Assembly: GCF_003946085.1 (NCBI RefSeq)
Contig: NZ_RHOB01000013.1
Coordinates: 17,650 to 81,649 of the forward strand
Length of the DNA: 64,000 nucleotides
From: Levilactobacillus angrenensis
GTDB lineage: Bacteria; Bacillota; Bacilli; Lactobacillales; Lactobacillaceae
Reading direction: 5' to 3'
Below the pieces are notes generated by a model that worked only from the letters and a program-made list of their open reading frames with translations, searched no databases and was not told the origin of the DNA. The position numbers and the translations under genes are program-made. Below are positions 48,459 to 57,504 of this stretch, one piece after another. Numbering within the stretch: position 1 is the stretch's first letter; each line of letters opens with the position of its first letter.

Positions 48459-49449
48459 GTGGTCACTGGCGACACAGGCCCGGTTTTGTCAGTTGCTGGC
48501 GGACCAGTTAGCTAGTGGCTTTTCGCTACAACAGGCCGTGACCTTCTTGCAGACGGTGGATGGGCGGTTTCCCGCGGACCTGCAAGCTGTGGCGGCCGGC
48601 CTGCAAAATGGCGAAGCGTTGGTCGACCTGTTGGCCCCATACCTACAGGCTAACGTGTGTTTTCAGTTGCGGTTGACCACGACCTACGGCGACTTGGGTC
48701 CCGCCTTAGCGGAGGCGGCCAACTTCTTACGCTTGTTAGCGACACAGCGCCAAAAATTCCGGCAATTGTTGGCCTATCCGGTCGGCTTATTTCTGGGGAT
48801 GATTGGGTTATTTGCGACACTCCAACTGGGCATTTTACCCCAGCTACATCAGGGACTGGCCCCTAGTGCTCCGGTGACGGAAGTCTGGCAACAGTATCTC
48901 TGGCTCGGTGGCAGTGGCTTCGGCGGGGTGGGACTCGTTATCTTGGGCAAATGGTGGCGACGGCAACCCAGTTTACGGTTAGCCAGTCTCTATCTGCGAT
49001 TGCCGCTGGTGGGACCGATTTTTCGCGCCTACTACGGGTACTACTTGACAGCGAATCTGAGCCAGTTGATTCAAAGCGGGCTGAGCGTCAAGCAAATGCT
49101 AGCCGTCTTGCGTCAATTACCGGAGCGGGCACTATTGTACCAGTTGGCGGGCGTCCTCACGCAACAGCTCACGGTGGGGCAATCACCGGTCGGGTGGTTA
49201 CGCCGCCAAGACTTCATCCCCAGCCAGGTGGTGGTCTTTCTCAGCAAAGGGAGCACGCCACCCCAACTGGCGCGGGAGTTGCACGCCTTCAGTCAACTGC
49301 AATACCGCGAATTGGTGCGGCGATTGGAACGGGGACTGGCACTGGTGCAGCCGGTGCTGTTGGGCATCGTAGCGCTGTTGATCGTGGGGGCCTATCTCAG
49401 CTTATTGTTGCCAATGTACCAAGACTTACAGGGGGTCTATCATGATTAA
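48397..49449 (+). CDS. comGB: Competence pilus membrane protein ComGB
   Basis: A 350-residue GspF/PilC-type platform protein with two T2SS-F domains (QFCQLLADQLASGFSLQQAV-like and FRAYYGYYLTANLSQLIQSG) and three membrane helices. ATG 48397 is preceded in frame by TTG 48394. The gene overlaps comGA by 62 nt, implying coupled translation. It anchors the pseudopilus base. Confidence 0.92.
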   Translation: MKQFGQIRFQWRQRGNFNSGRWSLATQARFCQLLADQLASGFSLQQAVTFLQTVDGRFPADLQAVAAGLQNGEALVDLLAPYLQANVCFQLRLTTTYGDLGPALAEAANFLRLLATQRQKFRQLLAYPVGLFLGMIGLFATLQLGILPQLHQGLAPSAPVTEVWQQYLWLGGSGFGGVGLVILGKWWRRQPSLRLASLYLRLPLVGPIFRAYYGYYLTANLSQLIQSGLSVKQMLAVLRQLPERALLYQLAGVLTQQLTVGQSPVGWLRRQDFIPSQVVVFLSKGSTPPQLARELHAFSQLQYRELVRRLERGLALVQPVLLGIVALLIVGAYLSLLLPMYQDLQGVYHD

Positions 49450-49753
49450 ACGCCGACAGGGCTTTACTTTAGTGGAAATGACCATCGTGCTCTTTATTAT
49501 TTCATTGCTGATTCTGATCATCTTACCCAACCTAAACAATCAACGAAAACGGGCCAATCAGATTCACGGCCACGCAATGGTCACGGTGGTTCAAGGTCAG
49601 GTGACGGCCTATTTGGAAGACCATCCTGGCCACCATTACGTGGATTACGCCGCGTTGACCCAGGAGAAATACCTCACGGCAGACCAGGCCAAACGCGCAC
49701 AAGAAGAACACATCAAGATCGTGGAAGACCGGGCAGTGGCCGATGCCAAGTAA
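49442..49753 (+). CDS. comGC: Major competence pseudopilin ComGC
   Basis: 103 residues with a type IV prepilin leader cut by ComC before the phenylalanine: RRQG|FTLVEMTIVLFIISLLI. A hydrophobic N-terminal helix and a short globular domain follow. It overlaps comGB by 8 nt and comGD by 11 nt. Confidence 0.94.
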   Translation: MIKRRQGFTLVEMTIVLFIISLLILIILPNLNNQRKRANQIHGHAMVTVVQGQVTAYLEDHPGHHYVDYAALTQEKYLTADQAKRAQEEHIKIVEDRAVADAK

Positions 49754-50180
49754 GGGGTTCACACTAGTCGAGACGCTGTTGGTCTTGGTCATCGTGACGG
49801 GCTTGACCACACTGGTGAGCTTTCAAGGAACGCCGCACCGCGCCTTGATGGCCGAACGGGCTTTCTGGCCAGCCTGGCAACGCATGTGGACGGCGGGCCG
49901 TCAGCAAGCCAGACAACAACGGACCCCGTTACTGGCTGAAGTCCAGTCACAACGGGGGCAGGTAGTCTTGATGACGGCCCAATCCCAGCAGATCATTGGG
50001 CGGTTACGGATTCCACCGACGCTCCACCTGCAAGGCGACAGTGGCCGCTGGCCGATTTACCTGTCCGGGGCGGCTAAGGCCCAAACGCTCAAATGGTACA
50101 GTTCTGCTAACCAACGATATCTAAAACAAACTTTTCAATTGGGAGGCGCTATCTTTTATGTGGAAACGGAGCAACCATAG
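49743..50180 (+). CDS. comGD: Minor competence pseudopilin ComGD
   Basis: 145 residues, prepilin motif SKG|FTLVETLLVLVIVTGL, then a soluble beta domain. The position between comGC and comGE and the overlaps on both sides support the identification. Confidence 0.88.
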   Translation: MPSKGFTLVETLLVLVIVTGLTTLVSFQGTPHRALMAERAFWPAWQRMWTAGRQQARQQRTPLLAEVQSQRGQVVLMTAQSQQIIGRLRIPPTLHLQGDSGRWPIYLSGAAKAQTLKWYSSANQRYLKQTFQLGGAIFYVETEQP

Positions 50181-50364
50181 TCGCCGGCAGGGGTGGCTCT
50201 TGCCTGATGCGCTATTGGCGCTAAGCGTAGTGGCCACCAGTGTGGTCTTGGCGCAGGGCTTCTTACAGACGACCCATCGCTTGGAGCAACAGCGGCAAGT
50301 CCATTTGCAGCGAGTCCGCCAGCAACACGATGATGCCCTGAAACGCTGGTTAACGGCGCAATGA
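50158..50364 (+). CDS. comGE: Minor competence pseudopilin ComGE
   Basis: 68 residues with a type III-like leader RRQGWLLPDALLALSVVATS, where the usual FTLVE is replaced by WLLPD, followed by a basic helix. Short even for this family. Assigned mainly by operon order. Confidence 0.75.
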   Translation: MWKRSNHSRRQGWLLPDALLALSVVATSVVLAQGFLQTTHRLEQQRQVHLQRVRQQHDDALKRWLTAQ

Positions 50365-50789
50365 AATCACGACAAGGCTTTACGCTAGTGGAGGCGGTGC
50401 TGGCGTTGGTGATTGCTACGGGGATGTTTTTGCTGGTCAGTGGCGTCAGTCATGCTTTTTTACGGCCGATTCAGCGTGATCCCATTGCCTGGTATCAAGT
50501 CGTCCAGGCACTCGAACAAGATGGGCGGTATCGACTAGTGCGGACCAGTGAGGATGTCTTGGTGGTGCGTGACCAACAGGAGAACCATGAGGTCGCGCTC
50601 AGGGTCGATAAAAACCAGACGCTAAAAATGACCAATACGAAGCAGCACGGCTATTATCCGCTATTACGCGAGGTGACGACGATTCATTGGCAGACGCTTA
50701 AATTAGGAGTGGTTAGATTAGAACTCAAACAGGCCGGATTACCGGCGCAAACAACGTTAGTCGATCTGCGCGGCATCAGGGGTTCTTGA
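50361..50789 (+). CDS. comGF: Minor competence pseudopilin ComGF
   Basis: 142 residues with the leader SRQG|FTLVEAVLALVIATGM and the ComGF-type body (YQVVQALEQDGRYRLVR..., YYPLLREVTTIHW). It overlaps comGE by 4 nt and comGG by 4 nt. Confidence 0.88.
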   Translation: MKSRQGFTLVEAVLALVIATGMFLLVSGVSHAFLRPIQRDPIAWYQVVQALEQDGRYRLVRTSEDVLVVRDQQENHEVALRVDKNQTLKMTNTKQHGYYPLLREVTTIHWQTLKLGVVRLELKQAGLPAQTTLVDLRGIRGS

Positions 50790-51010
50790 CCTTGTGGGCG
50801 TTGTTCTTTTTAGTGAGTGTGAGCTTGTTCATTAGTGTGGTGGGAGTGGGCCTGACGGCGAGACGTGAGACGACCCACCAACTTGAACAGGATTTTCAAG
50901 CGAGCACCCGGATGATTCACAAGCAGACGCGCCAACATGTGAAAAAGCGGCATGGATTGCGGCGTATCAGGCCGGTAAAACCGGATTCCCCACAAAGATT
51001 GCTTGAATAA
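50786..51010 (+). CDS. comGG: Minor competence pseudopilin ComGG (start uncertain)
   Basis: At least 74 residues from TTG 50786, with a hydrophobic helix LTLWALFFLVSVSLFISVVG and a basic tail. Codons just upstream in frame read RHQGF, giving RHQG|FLTLWALFFL, a prepilin cleavage site, so the real start is probably upstream. Between the in-frame TAG at 50714 and 50786 there is no ATG, GTG or TTG; an ATT (50717) directly follows the stop. Either a rare start or a lesion applies. Confidence 0.65.
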   Translation: MTLWALFFLVSVSLFISVVGVGLTARRETTHQLEQDFQASTRMIHKQTRQHVKKRHGLRRIRPVKPDSPQRLLE

Positions 51011-51078
51011 CGGCTGAAAAATCGGTAGTATAGATAGCGGATACAATGTGTTATGGAATATTCACAAGGAGGCGAAGC

Positions 51079-52101
51079 GTGCTGTCACAAGAACAGACTG
51101 AAGCGCTCTTTAAGGTCCTCGATGAGTCGACGACGACCCTACAAGCAGCACTAAGCACATCTTATTTAGATGCGTTCGTTGAGACGGGGGATAACCTCTT
51201 AAACGGACAAGTTCAAGTTGAAGACGGTCGCCCTGATCAGGAGACCGTGGCAAAACTGACCGACCTCTATCAACAGGCCGATTGGCAAAGCTTTGATAGC
51301 GAAACGGTTCGGCGAGCGGTGCAATTGGCTATGTTAAAGGCCATTCGCATCGATGAAATCCAAGCCAATCATCAGTTAACGCCTGATACGATTGCATACA
51401 TCATGGGGTACTTGGTGACCCGCCTGGAAAAGGGCAAGACGCACTTGACCTTACTGGACCTCACGGTAGGGACGGGGAACTTGTTAACTGCCGTGATTTC
51501 GCAGCTAAAGCGTGTGGTGACTGGTAAGATTGACGCGTACGGGGTGGATAATGACGACTCCATGTTAGCCATCGCGCAAACGTCCAGTGACCTGCAACGG
51601 GTACCGGTGGAATTGATTCACCAGGATGCCTTGGAGCGGTTGCTAGTGCCAGCTAGTGACCTGATCGTGGCTGATTTGCCGATTGGGTACTATCCGGTCG
51701 ACGACAATGCGGTCAATTTCCACACCGCGGCGAAGTCTGGCCACACCTACGTGCACCATTTACTCTTGGAACAAGCGATGAATCAGCTGACGCCAGGCGG
51801 CATTGGGGTCTTCTTGGTCCCATCACAGCTGTTCCAGAGTGAACAAGCCCCTAACTTACTGAAATGGCTGCCCAATAACGCCTATTTACAAGGGTTATTG
51901 AACCTGCCAAGTGAGCTATTTGCTAACGCTAACGCCCAAAAGGCTATTCTGATTTTACAGAAGCCAGGGGCCGGCGCCAAGCAAGTTGAACAAGTCATGT
52001 TGGGAGAATTCCCATCATTTAAGAATCAATCAGCGTTCCAAAAGTTTGTTGCGGAAATCGTCCAGTGGGAAGAACAAAATCTACTGCCCGACCGCACATA
52101 A
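51079..52101 (+). CDS. Class I SAM-dependent methyltransferase (YtxK-like)
   Basis: 340 residues from GTG 51079, 6 nt after AAGGAGG. An N-terminal helical part is followed by an N6-adenine-methylase-like fold: motif I LDLTVGTGNLLTAV, YGVDNDDSMLAIA, motif IV-like VADLPIGYYP in place of NPPY. Family members sit between comG and ackA in many Firmicutes; the substrate is unknown. An earlier in-frame start (51046) overlaps the leader. Confidence 0.88.
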   Translation: MLSQEQTEALFKVLDESTTTLQAALSTSYLDAFVETGDNLLNGQVQVEDGRPDQETVAKLTDLYQQADWQSFDSETVRRAVQLAMLKAIRIDEIQANHQLTPDTIAYIMGYLVTRLEKGKTHLTLLDLTVGTGNLLTAVISQLKRVVTGKIDAYGVDNDDSMLAIAQTSSDLQRVPVELIHQDALERLLVPASDLIVADLPIGYYPVDDNAVNFHTAAKSGHTYVHHLLLEQAMNQLTPGGIGVFLVPSQLFQSEQAPNLLKWLPNNAYLQGLLNLPSELFANANAQKAILILQKPGAGAKQVEQVMLGEFPSFKNQSAFQKFVAEIVQWEEQNLLPDRT

Positions 52102-52116
52102 AAGGAGAAATACCAC

Positions 52117-53307
52117 ATGGGAAAATCATTAGCAATTAACGCCGGCAGCTCAACTTTGAAGTTCAAGTTGTTCCAAATGCCTGAAGAAACGGTCATTGCC
52201 GAAGGTGCCATTGATCGGATTGGCCTGGGTAACTCATTAGTCGAAATCAAATATGGTGACGGCCAAAAGTACGAAACGCATGAAGACATTGACGACCACA
52301 GTGCCGCTATCCAATTGATGTTGGACCAACTGACGGCCTTAAACATCATCACTGACTTCAATGAAATCACTGGGATCGGCCACCGGGTCGTTGCTGGTGG
52401 GCAAGAATTCAAGGATTCTGCTGTGATTGATGACGACGTTTTGCAAAAGATCAAGGACTTGTCTGAATATGCCCCATTGCACAACCCAGCCGCTGTTTTG
52501 GGCATCGAAGCCTTCAAGAAGATTTTACCTAACGTCTTGAGTGTGGCGGTCTTTGATACGTCATTCCATACGTCCATGCCCCAAGAAAACTACATGTACG
52601 CGATTCCTTACGAATACTACGAAAAGTTTGGGGCCCGGAAGTACGGCGCCCACGGAACTAGCCACCGTTATGTTGCTGGCCGCGCCGCTGCGATGTTAGG
52701 CAAGCCGTTGAAGGACTTGAAGCTGATCACGATGCACCTGGGTGCCGGTGGGTCCATCACCGCTATCAAGGATGGCAAGTCATATGATACGTCCATGGGC
52801 TTCACGCCACTGGCCGGGATCGAAATGGCGACCCGTTCTGGGGACATCGATGCTTCCTTGGTTGCTTACCTGATGGAAAAGCTGAACATTGACAAGCCTA
52901 ACGATATGATCAACATCTTGAACAAGAAGTCCGGGTTGATCGGGGTTTCTGGTGTTTCCGCTGATATGCGTGACTTGGAAAAGGTTCAAGCCAAGAACCC
53001 ACGGGCTAAGTTGGCGCGTGACATGTTCATCAACCGGATCGTCCGCTACGTGGGGGCTTACCTCGCTGAATTAGGTGGCGCTGACGCTATCGTCTTCACG
53101 GCCGGTGTTGGTGAAAATGATATTATGATTCGCCAAGAAGTCGCTGACAAGTTGGCTTACTTCGGTATCGCCGTTGACCCTGAAAAGAATGATATTCGTG
53201 GGGTTGAACGTGACTTGAGTAAGGCTGGGTCTAAGATCAAGACCTTATTGATCCCAACTGATGAAGAGTTAATGATCGTTCGTGACATCGAACGCTTACG
53301 TAAATAA
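52117..53307 (+). CDS. ackA: Acetate kinase
   Basis: 396 residues. Converts acetyl phosphate and ADP to acetate and ATP, central to heterolactic and phosphoketolase energy metabolism. Shows the N-terminal LAINAGSSTLKFKLF, GHRVVAGG, FDTSFHTSMP, HGTSHRYVAGRAA, MHLGAGGS and FTAGVGEND. AAAGGAG precedes the ATG, 15 bp after ytxK. Codon use is strongly biased, as for a highly expressed gene. Confidence 0.98.
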   Translation: MGKSLAINAGSSTLKFKLFQMPEETVIAEGAIDRIGLGNSLVEIKYGDGQKYETHEDIDDHSAAIQLMLDQLTALNIITDFNEITGIGHRVVAGGQEFKDSAVIDDDVLQKIKDLSEYAPLHNPAAVLGIEAFKKILPNVLSVAVFDTSFHTSMPQENYMYAIPYEYYEKFGARKYGAHGTSHRYVAGRAAAMLGKPLKDLKLITMHLGAGGSITAIKDGKSYDTSMGFTPLAGIEMATRSGDIDASLVAYLMEKLNIDKPNDMINILNKKSGLIGVSGVSADMRDLEKVQAKNPRAKLARDMFINRIVRYVGAYLAELGGADAIVFTAGVGENDIMIRQEVADKLAYFGIAVDPEKNDIRGVERDLSKAGSKIKTLLIPTDEELMIVRDIERLRK

Positions 53308-53315
53308 TTTGAAAT

Positions 53316-53352
53316 GAGGCTGCTGTCCGCAATGGGCGGTGGCCTTTTTTGT
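53316..53352 (+). terminator. ackA terminator
   Basis: AGGCTGCTGTC pairs with GGCGGTGGCCT using G-U pairs, then six T. Confidence 0.8.
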
Positions 53353-53389
53353 TTAGTCTTGAAGAGGGAAGGGACATGAACACGTTGCG

Positions 53390-53465
53390 TCTGGGAGCGA
53401 CCGGGTTCTGACCACCAAAATTAGTGCAACCAGGAGCCGGCAACAGCCAGTTGACCACCTGTTGG
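53390..53465 (+). repeat. Fragment of the intergenic repeat family
   Basis: GGGAGCGACCGGGTTCTGACC, ACCAAAATTAGTG, CAACCAGGAGCCGGCAACAG and CCAG follow the left-hand part of the element at 22975-23032 (GGAGCGACAGCG, ACCAGAACTAGTG, AAACCAGGGCCTGCGTCAG). The rest of the 53353-53667 gap holds no gene. A GTGTATAAT at 53634-53642 may be the permease -10. Confidence 0.6.
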
Positions 53466-53667
53466 TACACGCTTTTTTTGCTCCCAAAATGCCGTAACAA
53501 GCACCGTTCACTGATAGTTGAACAACTTTCACTTAAAACGGATAAAGTTGACGTAAAGTGGTTTACGCCGGGACGCAAAGCTATTTAATTTACCGAACCA
53601 ACCAGTGCTGGTACTAGTATTCCCCCTATGGCAGTGTATAATGAATTTCAACAAAGGGGCGATTAAG

Positions 53668-55080
53668 ATGAAAAAAAGTCAAGTGAATGACAACCAAGAG
53701 TTCTCACGTGGCCTTCAGAGTCGTCACGTCCAACTGATTGCGCTGGGGGGCACAATCGGGACGGGGCTATTCTTGGGGGCCGGCCAATCGATTCATCTGG
53801 CGGGGCCATCCATCGTGTTGGCTTACCTGGTGACTGGGATTATGTGTTTCCTACTGATGCGGGCGTTAGGAGAGTTACTGCTCTCAGACTTAAACGCCCA
53901 CTCCTACATTGATTTTATCCAACGCTATTTAGGCGATAACATGAGCTTCGTGGCTGGCTGGACCTACTGGGTCTGCTGGATCACGATTGCCATGGCTGAA
54001 ATTACGGCGGCCGGACAGTACATGCAGTTTTGGTTCCCACATTTACCACAGTGGGTGACCGGGCTAGTCTTACTGGCCATCTTGCTGACGCTGAATTCCG
54101 TGACCGTCAGTGCGTTTGGCGAAACGGAATTCTGGTTTGCCATTATTAAAATTGTGGCGATCGTTGCCTTGATCCTAGCCGGCGTCTACATGGTCGTGGT
54201 ACACTACCCGACGCCAGCGGGGCACGCTAGCGTGGCCAACTTGGCGACGGGCGGCTTCTTCGCTCATGGGGCCAAGGGCTTCTTCCTCTCATTTCAAATG
54301 GTTCTCTTCAGTTTTGTCGGGATTGAAATGGTGGGGATGACGGCTTCGGAAACGGCCAATCCTAAGAAGGTTTTACCCAAGGCCATCAACGAAATTCCCA
54401 TGCGAATCATTCTGTTTTACCTGGGGTCCTTGTTAGCCTTGATGTGCATCTACCCTTGGCAAGCCGTTTCACCAACCAGCAGTCCGTTCGTTCAAGTCTT
54501 CAAGAACGTGGGGATTCAGTCGGCAGCGGCTGTCATCAACTTCGTGGTCTTGACCGCGGCGGCTTCGGCCTGCAACAGCTCGCTGTTCACGACCGGGCGG
54601 ATGTTATTCTCATTGACGTACCAGGGCAAGAGTCGGTTTGCGAAACGAATGGGGACGTTGTCACGGGCACAAGTTCCCGTCCCCGCACTGCGGTTTTCAA
54701 CGGTGATCATTGCGGTGTCGGTCTTCTTGAACTTCATCATGCCAGGACACGTCTTCGCGTTTGTCTCCAGTGTGGCGACGACCTGCTTCCTGTTCATCTG
54801 GGGCGCCATCGTGGTCGCTCACCTGAAGTACAAGCGCCAACAGCTGGCGGCGGGAGTGACCAACAAGTTCCACATGCCACTGTTCCCATGGAGTGATTAC
54901 TTCATTTTGGCATTCCTGGCGATGGTCGCTATCGTCTTGTTCTTCAGAACAGATACACTGGTGGCCTTGATTGGCTCCGTGGTCTGGTTAGCCGCTTTGA
55001 GTGTCGGCAAATACCTGAAGGATCGGCGGACGGCGGAACACACGGTTTCGGTGGGTTCTGACGATTCAGATGTAAAATAA
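53668..55080 (+). CDS. Amino acid permease, CycA-like (APC family)
   Basis: 470 residues, twelve predicted membrane helices. The N-terminus (SRGLQSRHVQLIALGGTIGT, GLFLGAGQSI) and ATNPKKVLPKAINEIPMRI-type loop mark the amino acid transporter family. Resemblance to D-alanine/D-serine/glycine permeases is inferred from FWFPHLPQWV and related stretches. ATG 53668 with AAAGGGG (53653-53659) is the start; the in-frame extension from 53605 lies over the promoter. Single-gene unit. Confidence 0.85.
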   Translation: MKKSQVNDNQEFSRGLQSRHVQLIALGGTIGTGLFLGAGQSIHLAGPSIVLAYLVTGIMCFLLMRALGELLLSDLNAHSYIDFIQRYLGDNMSFVAGWTYWVCWITIAMAEITAAGQYMQFWFPHLPQWVTGLVLLAILLTLNSVTVSAFGETEFWFAIIKIVAIVALILAGVYMVVVHYPTPAGHASVANLATGGFFAHGAKGFFLSFQMVLFSFVGIEMVGMTASETANPKKVLPKAINEIPMRIILFYLGSLLALMCIYPWQAVSPTSSPFVQVFKNVGIQSAAAVINFVVLTAAASACNSSLFTTGRMLFSLTYQGKSRFAKRMGTLSRAQVPVPALRFSTVIIAVSVFLNFIMPGHVFAFVSSVATTCFLFIWGAIVVAHLKYKRQQLAAGVTNKFHMPLFPWSDYFILAFLAMVAIVLFFRTDTLVALIGSVVWLAALSVGKYLKDRRTAEHTVSVGSDDSDVK

Positions 55081-55092
55081 AACAAGTTGTGA

Positions 55093-55124
55093 AGGCCAGG
55101 ACGAGAGCTGTTCTGGTCTTTTTG
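55093..55124 (+). terminator. Permease terminator
   Basis: GGCCAGGAC (55094-55102) pairs with GTTCTGGTC (55110-55118), followed by TTTTT. Confidence 0.85.
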
Positions 55125-55135
55125 TGTGGTCAGTT

Positions 55136-55692
55136 AAGGGTTGATAAAATTAGTGCGTTGAGCCCCGGAATGATGGTAGACTGTTCGCTAAAATTAGTGA
55201 AAACACGAGCCTGCGTCAACCAGGGTGCCGCCTGCTCTGGGGATACCTCCAGCCTGAGAAACGGTCTTCCGGTTCGCTTGAAAGCCTGGCAAGGCCCGTC
55301 AGTTAATCCTTGGCTGCCTCTGGCGAGGTGGGACTTATCAGCACACTGTGGTAGTCAAAGACTAGTTGCCAAATCAGCTGCCACCTGGGGCTAAGCCGAT
55401 TGATACCGATATACACTTTTGTAGCCGAGAGTCCGCCAAATATGGGTTCAGTCGTGGGAGTTACCTTAGCGGCGCGGTTCATGCCGCTTAGGCAACTGGC
55501 GCCTTTGAGACGTGATTTCCGGCTCAAAGCGAGGTGTCGAGACCGCTCTTTGGCTCGGCCCGTCCGCCCCAGCGTTCCAACCCATAGTTGGACGGTAGGC
55601 GGCCAGTCCTCACTACGAAGCTGTAAACGACTAGTTTTAACGCGAGAAGTCGCGTGGTGACAATTTTTCTAGTTGATTTTCCTCTTCAGATG
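55136..55692 (+). repeat. Longest copy of the intergenic repeat family
   Basis: About 555 bp with no plausible gene. The left part (GGGTTGATAAA, CCCCGGAATG, AATTAGTGAAAACACGAGCC, TGCGTCAACCAGGGTGCCGC) and the right part (AACCCATAGTTGGACGGTAG, CGAAGCTGTAAACGACTAG, AAGTCGCGTGGTGACAAT, CTAGTTGATTTTCCTCTTC) align with the two ends of the 277-bp element at 22941. The middle (AAAGACTAGTTGCC, CACCTGGGGCTAAGCCG, TTGTAGCCGAGAGTCCGCC) is absent there but present at 18.8 kb. It also contains the palindrome halves CCGGCTCAAAGCGAGG and GAGACCGCTCTTTGGCTCG. Confidence 0.85.
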
Positions 55693-55821
55693 GAAGGAGC
55701 CTAAGCCAGCGAAAAAACAGCGGAAGTGCTAGGATAGAACGTGTAGTGAAACAAATTTGAAACGGCTGAATCTGACGCCGTTGTTGCATTAAAAAGCTAA
55801 TGAAACAGAGGGTGTAAATCA

Positions 55822-56670
55822 ATGAAACAAGTCATGATTGATGGGCAAAAGGTCCCCGCAATTGGTATCGGGACGTGGCACATGGGCGATCGCCCGGCCC
55901 AACGCGAAACGGAGATTGCCGCAATTCAAGCAGGTATCGCTGCTGGGGCACGGGTTATCGACACGGCCGAAATGTACGGTTCTGGCCGCGCCGAGAACTT
56001 AGTCGGTGAGGCCTTAGCGCCAGTCGATCGGCACCAGCTCTATCTGATTTCGAAGGTGCTTCCTGAAAATGCGTCACGCCAACGGATGGCGGCCAGCTTA
56101 GATGCCAGCTTGCAACGGTTACGGACGGATTATTTGGACCTGTACCTGTACCATTGGCGCGGTAATGTGCCGTTAGCCGAGACCGTCGCTGAACTCCAGC
56201 GCTTGCAACAGTCCGGCAAGATTCGGGCGTGGGGCGTGTCTAACTTTGACATTGCTGACCTGCAGGAACTGTGGCGCCTACCGGGTGGCGACCAAGCCGT
56301 CGTCAACGAAGACCTGTACCATTTAGGCAGTCGTGGGGTCGAATACGCCGTGTTGCCGTGGCAACGGGAACATCAGCTGCCATTTATTGCCTATTCGCCG
56401 ATTGCCCAGGGGGATTCTTGGGGGCATCACCTGGCCACCAACGCGGTAGTCAAGCAGATTGCGGCCCAGCATCACGTGACGGTTTATCAAATCTTATTGG
56501 CCTGGGTCATTCGGCAGGGGGATGTCTTGGCGATTCCCCAAACCAGTTCCGTCGCGCACATGAATGAAAATGTGGCGGCAGGCGACCTCACGTTGAGCAC
56601 AGATGAGCTGGCCTTATTGGATCAGCAATTTCCAGCGCCAACCAGCAAGCAGCCGCTCGATATTCTCTAG
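55822..56670 (+). CDS. Aldo/keto reductase
   Basis: 282 residues, NADPH-dependent reductase of the TIM-barrel AKR superfamily. The catalytic tetrad is visible: Asp and Tyr in VIDTAEMYGSGRAEN, Lys in LYLISKVLP, His in LYLYHWRG. AWGVSNFD is the usual signature, although the residue after the first helix differs from the common N/C pattern. The substrate is unknown. It is followed after 14 bp by a phosphoesterase. Confidence 0.9.
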   Translation: MKQVMIDGQKVPAIGIGTWHMGDRPAQRETEIAAIQAGIAAGARVIDTAEMYGSGRAENLVGEALAPVDRHQLYLISKVLPENASRQRMAASLDASLQRLRTDYLDLYLYHWRGNVPLAETVAELQRLQQSGKIRAWGVSNFDIADLQELWRLPGGDQAVVNEDLYHLGSRGVEYAVLPWQREHQLPFIAYSPIAQGDSWGHHLATNAVVKQIAAQHHVTVYQILLAWVIRQGDVLAIPQTSSVAHMNENVAAGDLTLSTDELALLDQQFPAPTSKQPLDIL

Positions 56671-56684
56671 AAGGGGGAGCACTC

Positions 56685-57293
56685 ATGGAATTTTTTATGT
56701 CAGACACGCATTTCTTTCACGAAGACTTGTTGGGGAACAGTGATTTTGCCCCACGGCCCTTTGCAAACGTCACGGAAATGAATCAGACCATCATTGATAA
56801 CTGGAACGCGCGGGTGGCCCCTACGGATACCGTTTACCACCTGGGTGACATTGCGTTGTATTTCACCAAGCCGGCGGTCAAATCCGACGAGGCCGTGTGC
56901 GACGTCTTGAGTCAGTTGAATGGTCACTTGGAATTGATCAAGGGCAATCACGACAGTCGGGCGCTGTTCAAGTATTTGGCCGCGCACAATCCGATTGACC
57001 ACGGTCAGCCGAAATTTGCCTTCCATGATGTCGGGGTGCTGATCAAGTACGACCACCGGCAATACTACATGACGCATTACCCGATGATGCTGGGCATCGT
57101 CAAGCAAATCATCAACTTGCACGGGCACATCCACCATTACGCGGTCCCCATCAAGGAAAACATCAACGTCGGCGTCGATACGCCGGAGCAGCAGTATCTG
57201 GACCAGCCATTGCCATTCGGCACGCCGTTTTCGACCAGTGAGATTGAACAAATGGTGACGCGCAAGGCCCAAGAATTTCAGGATAAACAGTAA
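56685..57293 (+). CDS. Calcineurin-like metallophosphoesterase
   Basis: 202 residues with metal motifs FFMSDTHFFHEDLL, VYHLGDIALYF, IKGNHDSR, YYMTHYPMM and LHGHIHHY. The family acts on small phosphodiesters or phosphoproteins; no closer assignment is possible. GGGGAG precedes the ATG. Probably co-transcribed with the aldo/keto reductase gene. Confidence 0.88.
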   Translation: MEFFMSDTHFFHEDLLGNSDFAPRPFANVTEMNQTIIDNWNARVAPTDTVYHLGDIALYFTKPAVKSDEAVCDVLSQLNGHLELIKGNHDSRALFKYLAAHNPIDHGQPKFAFHDVGVLIKYDHRQYYMTHYPMMLGIVKQIINLHGHIHHYAVPIKENINVGVDTPEQQYLDQPLPFGTPFSTSEIEQMVTRKAQEFQDKQ

Positions 57294-57295
57294 AC

Positions 57296-57363
57296 GTGGC
57301 GCGTGGGCCAAGTGGCGGTGATCGGTTTCCAACGAAACCGGCTGCCGCTTGGCCCACGTTTCT
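57296..57363 (+). terminator. Very long hairpin after the phosphoesterase gene
   Basis: CGTGGGCCAAG (57298) pairs with CTTGGCCCACG (57350), with inner pairs and a top CGGTTTCC/GAAACCG. The stem is about 28 bp with small bulges. Only TTT follows, so it is an atypical terminator or an RNA-stabilising structure. Confidence 0.7.
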
Positions 57364-57504
57364 GAATGATCGTCTTGCTGCCGTCAATCGCTGGCGGCAA
57401 GCTGCGGCCCCGTCTACGAAATTTGACTGGGAATCGCGCTGACGCTTGACCGTTTTCCCCCAATGCCGTACGATTAAATTCAGTGTTAAGAGGAGATTGA
57501 GAGA

